Origin: Bacillota bacterium | GTDB lineage: Bacteria; Bacillota; UBA5301; JAMCQP01 | DNA length: 60,458 bases | Reading direction: 5' to 3' | NCBI GenBank assembly: GCA_023381695.1 | Contig: JAMCQP010000089.1 | Coordinates: 1 to 60,458 of the forward strand | Shown: in pieces, positions 56,963 to 60,458 of the stretch | Layout: each line of letters opens with the position of its first letter | Position numbering within the stretch: position 1 is the stretch's first letter | Notes under the pieces: generated by a model | Database searches by the model: none | What the model was told of the DNA's origin: nothing | The model's input: only the letters and a program-made list of their open reading frames with translations | Program-made: the position numbers and the translations under genes

Positions 56963-58414
56963 TTGGAGATCAAAAATGTCAGGTGGCGCGATGACGATTT
57001 TATGGCGATGCGCCGGGACGTTTTGCAGCAATGGCCCACCGGCCGGGAAGTGGACCTGGAAGAGGCGATCCGTTTTCACCAGAACCTGCCGCCTGGCAAA
57101 ATTTTTGCGCAGAAGATTTCCCAGGCCAAAAAGGAGGGCGTGACCTACGCCCAGCCCCGGGCCGGCATCGCTCTGCTAAATGAGCACCTCAAGCTTCTGG
57201 CGTTCTTGCAGGATGAAGGCGGGGCGGACTTTCTGCCCACCACCATCGACAGCTATACCCGCCAGAACCGCTATAACGAGGCGCAAAACGGCATCGAGGA
57301 GAGCCGGCGGGTGGGGCGGTCCATGCTCAATGGCTTCCCGGCGATCAATTACGGGGTGAAGCCCTGCCGCCAGATTGTCGAGCAACTCAAGGTTCCGGTT
57401 CAGGTCCGGCATGGCACCCCCGACGCCAGGCTTCTGGCGGAGATTACCCTGGCGGGCGGGTTTACCGCCTTCGAGGGGGGCGGGATCTCCTACAATATTC
57501 CCTACGCCAAGGACGTCTCCGTCGAGCACAGCGTCTATTACTGGCAGTACGTGGACCGGCTGGTGGGCTATTACGAGGAGCGCGGGGTTTCGGTCAACCG
57601 CGAGCCCTTCGGCCCGCTCACGGGGACGCTGGTCGCGCCGTGCATCTCCCACAGCGTGGGGATCATCGAGGCGCTCCTGGCCGCCGAGCAGGGCGTCAAG
57701 AGCATTACCCTGGGCTACGGCCAGTGCGGCAACCTGCTTCAGGATGCGGCGGCGCTCATCACCCTGCAGGAACTCGGCCAGGAGTACCTGGAACGGTTCG
57801 GGTATCGTGACGTGACCTTGACCACGGTCTTCCACCAGTGGATGGGGGGCTTCCCGCAGGATGAGGCCCGGGCTTTCGGGGTGATCTCCTGGGGTTCGGC
57901 GACCGCGGCGCTGGCCAAGGCCACCAAGATCATCGTCAAGACCCCGCACGAGGCCCTGGGGTTGCCCACCAAGGAGGCGAACGCCGCCGGGATTCGCGCC
58001 ACCAAGCAGGTGCTGAACATGCTCAAGGACCAGCGCCTGCCAGACAGCCTGGAGTTGCGCGAGGAGTGCGAGATCATCAAGAAAGAGACCAGGGCCATTA
58101 TGGAAAAGACCCTGGAACTGGGCGCGCAGGATGTGGCGGCGGGCGCCATCCGGGCCTTTGCCGCCGGGATCATCGATGTGCCATTCGCGCCGAGCCGGTT
58201 CAACGCCGGAAAGACCATGCCCGCCCGGGACAACAACGGCGCGGTGCGCTTCCTGAACTTCGGCAACCTGCCATTCACCGACGAGATCCGGGCCTTTCAC
58301 CAGAAGAAGATCGCCGAGCGCGGCCGGGTGGAAGGGCGCCCACCCAGCTTCCAGATGGTGATCGACGACATTTACGCGATCAGCAAGGGGATGCTGGTCG
58401 GCCGCCCGCGGTAG
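56963..58414 (+). CDS. glmE: Methylaspartate (glutamate) mutase, catalytic subunit
   Basis: A 483-aa TIM-barrel subunit from a TTG start (GGGGAGGG upstream). [100 protein letters not shown] and [20 protein letters not shown] are family hallmarks, as is [18 protein letters not shown] near the end. With GlmS it carries out the carbon-skeleton rearrangement that starts methylaspartate fermentation of glutamate. Confidence 0.97.
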   Translation: MEIKNVRWRDDDFMAMRRDVLQQWPTGREVDLEEAIRFHQNLPPGKIFAQKISQAKKEGVTYAQPRAGIALLNEHLKLLAFLQDEGGADFLPTTIDSYTRQNRYNEAQNGIEESRRVGRSMLNGFPAINYGVKPCRQIVEQLKVPVQVRHGTPDARLLAEITLAGGFTAFEGGGISYNIPYAKDVSVEHSVYYWQYVDRLVGYYEERGVSVNREPFGPLTGTLVAPCISHSVGIIEALLAAEQGVKSITLGYGQCGNLLQDAAALITLQELGQEYLERFGYRDVTLTTVFHQWMGGFPQDEARAFGVISWGSATAALAKATKIIVKTPHEALGLPTKEANAAGIRATKQVLNMLKDQRLPDSLELREECEIIKKETRAIMEKTLELGAQDVAAGAIRAFAAGIIDVPFAPSRFNAGKTMPARDNNGAVRFLNFGNLPFTDEIRAFHQKKIAERGRVEGRPPSFQMVIDDIYAISKGMLVGRPR

Positions 58415-58436
58415 CGCATCTTAGCCCTCCGTGGCT

Positions 58437-58481
58437 GGTGCGCCACCTCGCCCATCCGTGGGCTCATGTAGCGCACCTTTT
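58437..58481 (+). terminator. Hairpin between glmE and mal, possible attenuator
   Basis: GGTGCGC (58437-58443) pairs with GCGCACC (58471-58477), enclosing GCCCA/TGGGC, then TTTT. It could lower expression of mal relative to the mutase, or protect the upstream mRNA. Confidence 0.6.
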
Positions 58482-58528
58482 GCGCATGAAATGCTGGATA
58501 TACATGCGGCACGAAAAGAGGATGAACC

Positions 58529-59770
58529 ATGAAAATTGTCAAGGTCCTGGCCTCGCGCGGCCTGACCGGCTTTTATTTCGACGATCAGAAGGCGATCAAG
58601 GCAGGCGCCGGACATGACGGGTTTGCCTACCTGGGGGACCCCATGACGCCGGGATTTAAGGCCATCAGGCAGGCCGGCGAGTCCATTTCGGTGCAGATTG
58701 TGCTGGAGGACGGGCAGGTGGCCTACGGGGATTGCGCGGCGGTCCAGTACTCCGGCGCGGGCGGGCGCGATCCGCTCTTTCTGGCGGCGGACTTCATTCC
58801 GGTGATCGAAGGGGAGATCGCCCCGAAGCTGGTCGGGCGCCAGGTGGGCAGCTTCCGGGAGATGGCCGGGGAGTTCGACCGCTTGATCCGCCCCAACGGG
58901 GAGCGGCTGCACACCGCGATCCGCTACGGCTTGACCCAGGCCATCCTGGATGCGGTGGCCAGGAACCAGCAGGTGACCATGGCCGAGGTTATCGCTCGGG
59001 AATACGGCCTGAAGCTTACTCCGGAGGCGGTGCCGATCTTCTGCCAGACCGGCGACGAACGGTACGACAACGCCGACAAGATCATCATCAAGCGGGCCAG
59101 GGTGCTGCCCCACGGCCTGATCAACAACGTGGAGACCAAGCTGGGCCGCCATGGGGAACTCCTGAAGGAGTACGTCGCCTGGCTGCGCAACCGCGTCCAC
59201 CAGCTGGGCGGCGAGGACTACAAACCTGTTTTGCACATCGATGTCTATGGGACCATGGGGATGGCGTTCAACAACGATTTTGACCGGATCGCCGGTTATC
59301 TGGGCGAACTCGAGAAGGCGGCCAGCCCGCTCCATCTGCGTATTGAGGGGCCGGTGGACATGGGCGGGCGCGAGGAGCAGATCCGGGCTTTGCAGACCCT
59401 CACCGCGGCGGTCCACGCCCGGGGGATCAACGTGGAGATCGTGGCCGACGAGTGGTGCAACACCTACGAGGATTTCGTGGCCTTCACCGAAGCTCGCGCC
59501 GGGGACATGCTCCAGATCAAGACGCCGGATCTGGGCGGTATCAACAACTCGATTGAAGCCGTGCTCTATTGCAAGAAGCACGGGATGGGCGCCTACCTGG
59601 GCGGCACCTGCAACGAGACCGACCGGTCGGCCCAGGTCTGTGTGCACATTGCCCTGGCCACCCAGCCGGATCAGATGCTGGCCAAGCCGGGGATGGGGGT
59701 CGACGAGGGCCTGGAGATCGTCTTCAATGAGATGCAGCGCACGCTGGCCCTGTTGCGGGCCAGGGAGTAG
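58529..59770 (+). CDS. mal: Methylaspartate ammonia-lyase
   Basis: A 413-aa enolase-superfamily enzyme: KVLASRGLTGFYFDDQKAIK at the start, LHTAIRYGLTQAILDAVARN, IIIKRARVLPHGLINNVETK, HIDVYGTMGMAFNNDF (metal Asp), LRIEGPVDMG (metal Glu), VEIVADEWCNTYED (metal Asp) and MLQIKTPDLGGINNSIEAV with the catalytic Lys. It removes ammonia from 3-methylaspartate to give mesaconate, the step after GlmSE. ACGAAAAGAGG precedes ATG 58529. The hairpin at 58437 separates it from glmE. Confidence 0.97.
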   Translation: MKIVKVLASRGLTGFYFDDQKAIKAGAGHDGFAYLGDPMTPGFKAIRQAGESISVQIVLEDGQVAYGDCAAVQYSGAGGRDPLFLAADFIPVIEGEIAPKLVGRQVGSFREMAGEFDRLIRPNGERLHTAIRYGLTQAILDAVARNQQVTMAEVIAREYGLKLTPEAVPIFCQTGDERYDNADKIIIKRARVLPHGLINNVETKLGRHGELLKEYVAWLRNRVHQLGGEDYKPVLHIDVYGTMGMAFNNDFDRIAGYLGELEKAASPLHLRIEGPVDMGGREEQIRALQTLTAAVHARGINVEIVADEWCNTYEDFVAFTEARAGDMLQIKTPDLGGINNSIEAVLYCKKHGMGAYLGGTCNETDRSAQVCVHIALATQPDQMLAKPGMGVDEGLEIVFNEMQRTLALLRARE

Positions 59771-59780
59771 GAGGCGCGGC

Positions 59781-60458
59781 GTGTACGTAAACCTTGATCA
59801 TGCCACCTATTTCGCGCCACGGGGCAGGCGGCGGCTCATGTACCTGGGCAGCCTCATCGCGCAGCGGTACCTGTTGCCGGAAGACAAGCTGATCGGCCTG
59901 GTGGGCGACGCCGGCGCGGGGAAGTCGCTTCTGATCCGGGGCATGTTTCCAGGGCTGGTCTTGACCAACGACGACGAGGGCATCAATGTGCGACCGTTGC
60001 CTCTGGTGCAGGATGCGGAGGACGGCCATTTCCGCACCCACACCTACCATGTGGATGTCCGGTTTGAATCGGCCTTCCTGCAACCCTGGGTCCTGGCGGA
60101 CGCCATTCGCGCGGCGTTGCGCAAGGAACGGCGGGTGGTGATCGAGCACTTCGATCTGATCCACCCGGTGCTCAAGATCAACGCGGAATTTCTGGCGGGG
60201 ATCGGGGAAGAGGTGATCGTCACCAGGCCCAATGTCTACGGGCCGGCGCCCCAGGCCATCGCCGACATCGTCTTCAAGTCGCTGAAATACCGGAAGATGG
60301 CTCACACCGCCGAAGACCTGACCTCCATCGTCCTGGAGGGCATGGGGATGGAAAAGCCGGAGATTCACAGCGACGTAAAGCGCGGATTCGTCCTGGAATT
60401 TCCCGAGATCCCCCAGCTCGATCTCGACGCGGTGGAGGCCATGGTCCGGGAGTATATC
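59781..60458 (+). CDS. P-loop nucleotide-binding protein of the methylaspartate cluster (3' end outside window)
   Basis: Frame from GTG 59781 (GTAGGAGGCG upstream) runs open to the window edge, 226 codons visible. It begins MYVNLDHATYFAPRGRRRLM and has a Walker A motif GDAGAGKSLLIRGMFPG at about residues 45-61. Later parts read RRVVIEHFDLIHPVLKINAE and AHTAEDLTSIVLEGMGMEKP. I recall such proteins next to methylaspartate ammonia-lyase in clostridia, annotated as carrying an alanyl-tRNA-synthetase-like additional domain; this is memory, not a search. It sits 10 bp after mal, so it belongs to the same operon. Function unknown. Confidence 0.65.
   Translation, partial: MYVNLDHATYFAPRGRRRLMYLGSLIAQRYLLPEDKLIGLVGDAGAGKSLLIRGMFPGLVLTNDDEGINVRPLPLVQDAEDGHFRTHTYHVDVRFESAFLQPWVLADAIRAALRKERRVVIEHFDLIHPVLKINAEFLAGIGEEVIVTRPNVYGPAPQAIADIVFKSLKYRKMAHTAEDLTSIVLEGMGMEKPEIHSDVKRGFVLEFPEIPQLDLDAVEAMVREYI

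Overview
This is a 60.5 kb, GC-rich (about 60%) chromosomal window from an anaerobic, endospore-forming member of the Bacillota, probably a clostridial, Peptococcaceae or Limnochordia-like lineage. The pointers are an alpha/beta-type small acid-soluble spore protein (49485-49766), CodY, a T-box leader, MurT/GatD, GerMN- and AMIN-type envelope proteins, the adenosylcobalamin-dependent glutamate mutase/methylaspartate route of glutamate fermentation, acetate kinase with 3-hydroxyacyl-CoA dehydrogenase, and a small triheme c-type cytochrome. One gene (36679-38334) looks like an outer-membrane beta-barrel. It is AT-richer than its surroundings and raises the question of a diderm envelope. No phage, rRNA, tRNA or CRISPR array was seen.

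Layout. 1-4.8 kb: end of a chemoreceptor, DoxX protein, lipoprotein, a frameshifted VapBC-like module, an MFS transporter, then a minus-strand T-box followed only by a 63-aa gene. 4.8-8.5 kb: secreted CHAP-like hydrolase, flavin-binding protein, small membrane protein, YqeY, and a manganese (yybP-ykoY) riboswitch whose read-through would run antisense into an Nramp metal importer. 8.7-12.2 kb: oligopeptide ABC transporter without ATPases and with a damaged binding-protein N-terminus. 12.3-14.2 kb: decayed toxin-antitoxin/acetyltransferase island. 14.3-17.7 kb: redox operon (DUF6951-like protein, ferredoxin-thioredoxin fusion, thioredoxin reductase, small coiled-coil protein) and a phosphodiesterase. 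17.8-21.8 kb: DUF554 protein, triheme cytochrome, MurT-GatD. 21.8-28.5 kb: PIG-L deacetylase, glycosyltransferase, CCA-adding enzyme, glutamine synthetase, beta-lactamase-like hydrolase. 28.5-35.4 kb: RelE-type TA pair, two-component system with a Met/His-rich sensor, phosphodiesterase, DUF362 ferredoxin, EamA transporter ending in a 53-bp tandem repeat. 35.4-44.9 kb: CodY, barrel protein, anchored CarboxypepD-like protein, orphan omegaRNA-like element, TPR protein, YdcF, flavoenzymes. 45.2-49.8 kb: acyl-CoA/acetate/dipeptide metabolism, DedA, spore protein. 50-60.5 kb: amidase, GerMN, then murI-glmS-murD-glmL-glmE-mal and a P-loop protein running off the edge.

How it fits together. Peptide import and peptidase genes, glutamine synthetase, CodY and the glutamate mutase cluster together describe an amino-acid-fermenting lifestyle. 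Glutamate is shared between catabolism (GlmSLE, Mal) and wall synthesis (MurI, MurD, MurT/GatD), and murI and murD are physically interleaved with the mutase genes. The points most worth following up are the manganese riboswitch facing the Nramp gene tail-to-tail, the T-box serving a tiny orphan gene, the ferredoxin-thioredoxin fusion operon, the interleaved wall/glutamate operon, the orphan omegaRNA-like RNA, and the 53-bp tandem repeat at the EamA stop codon.
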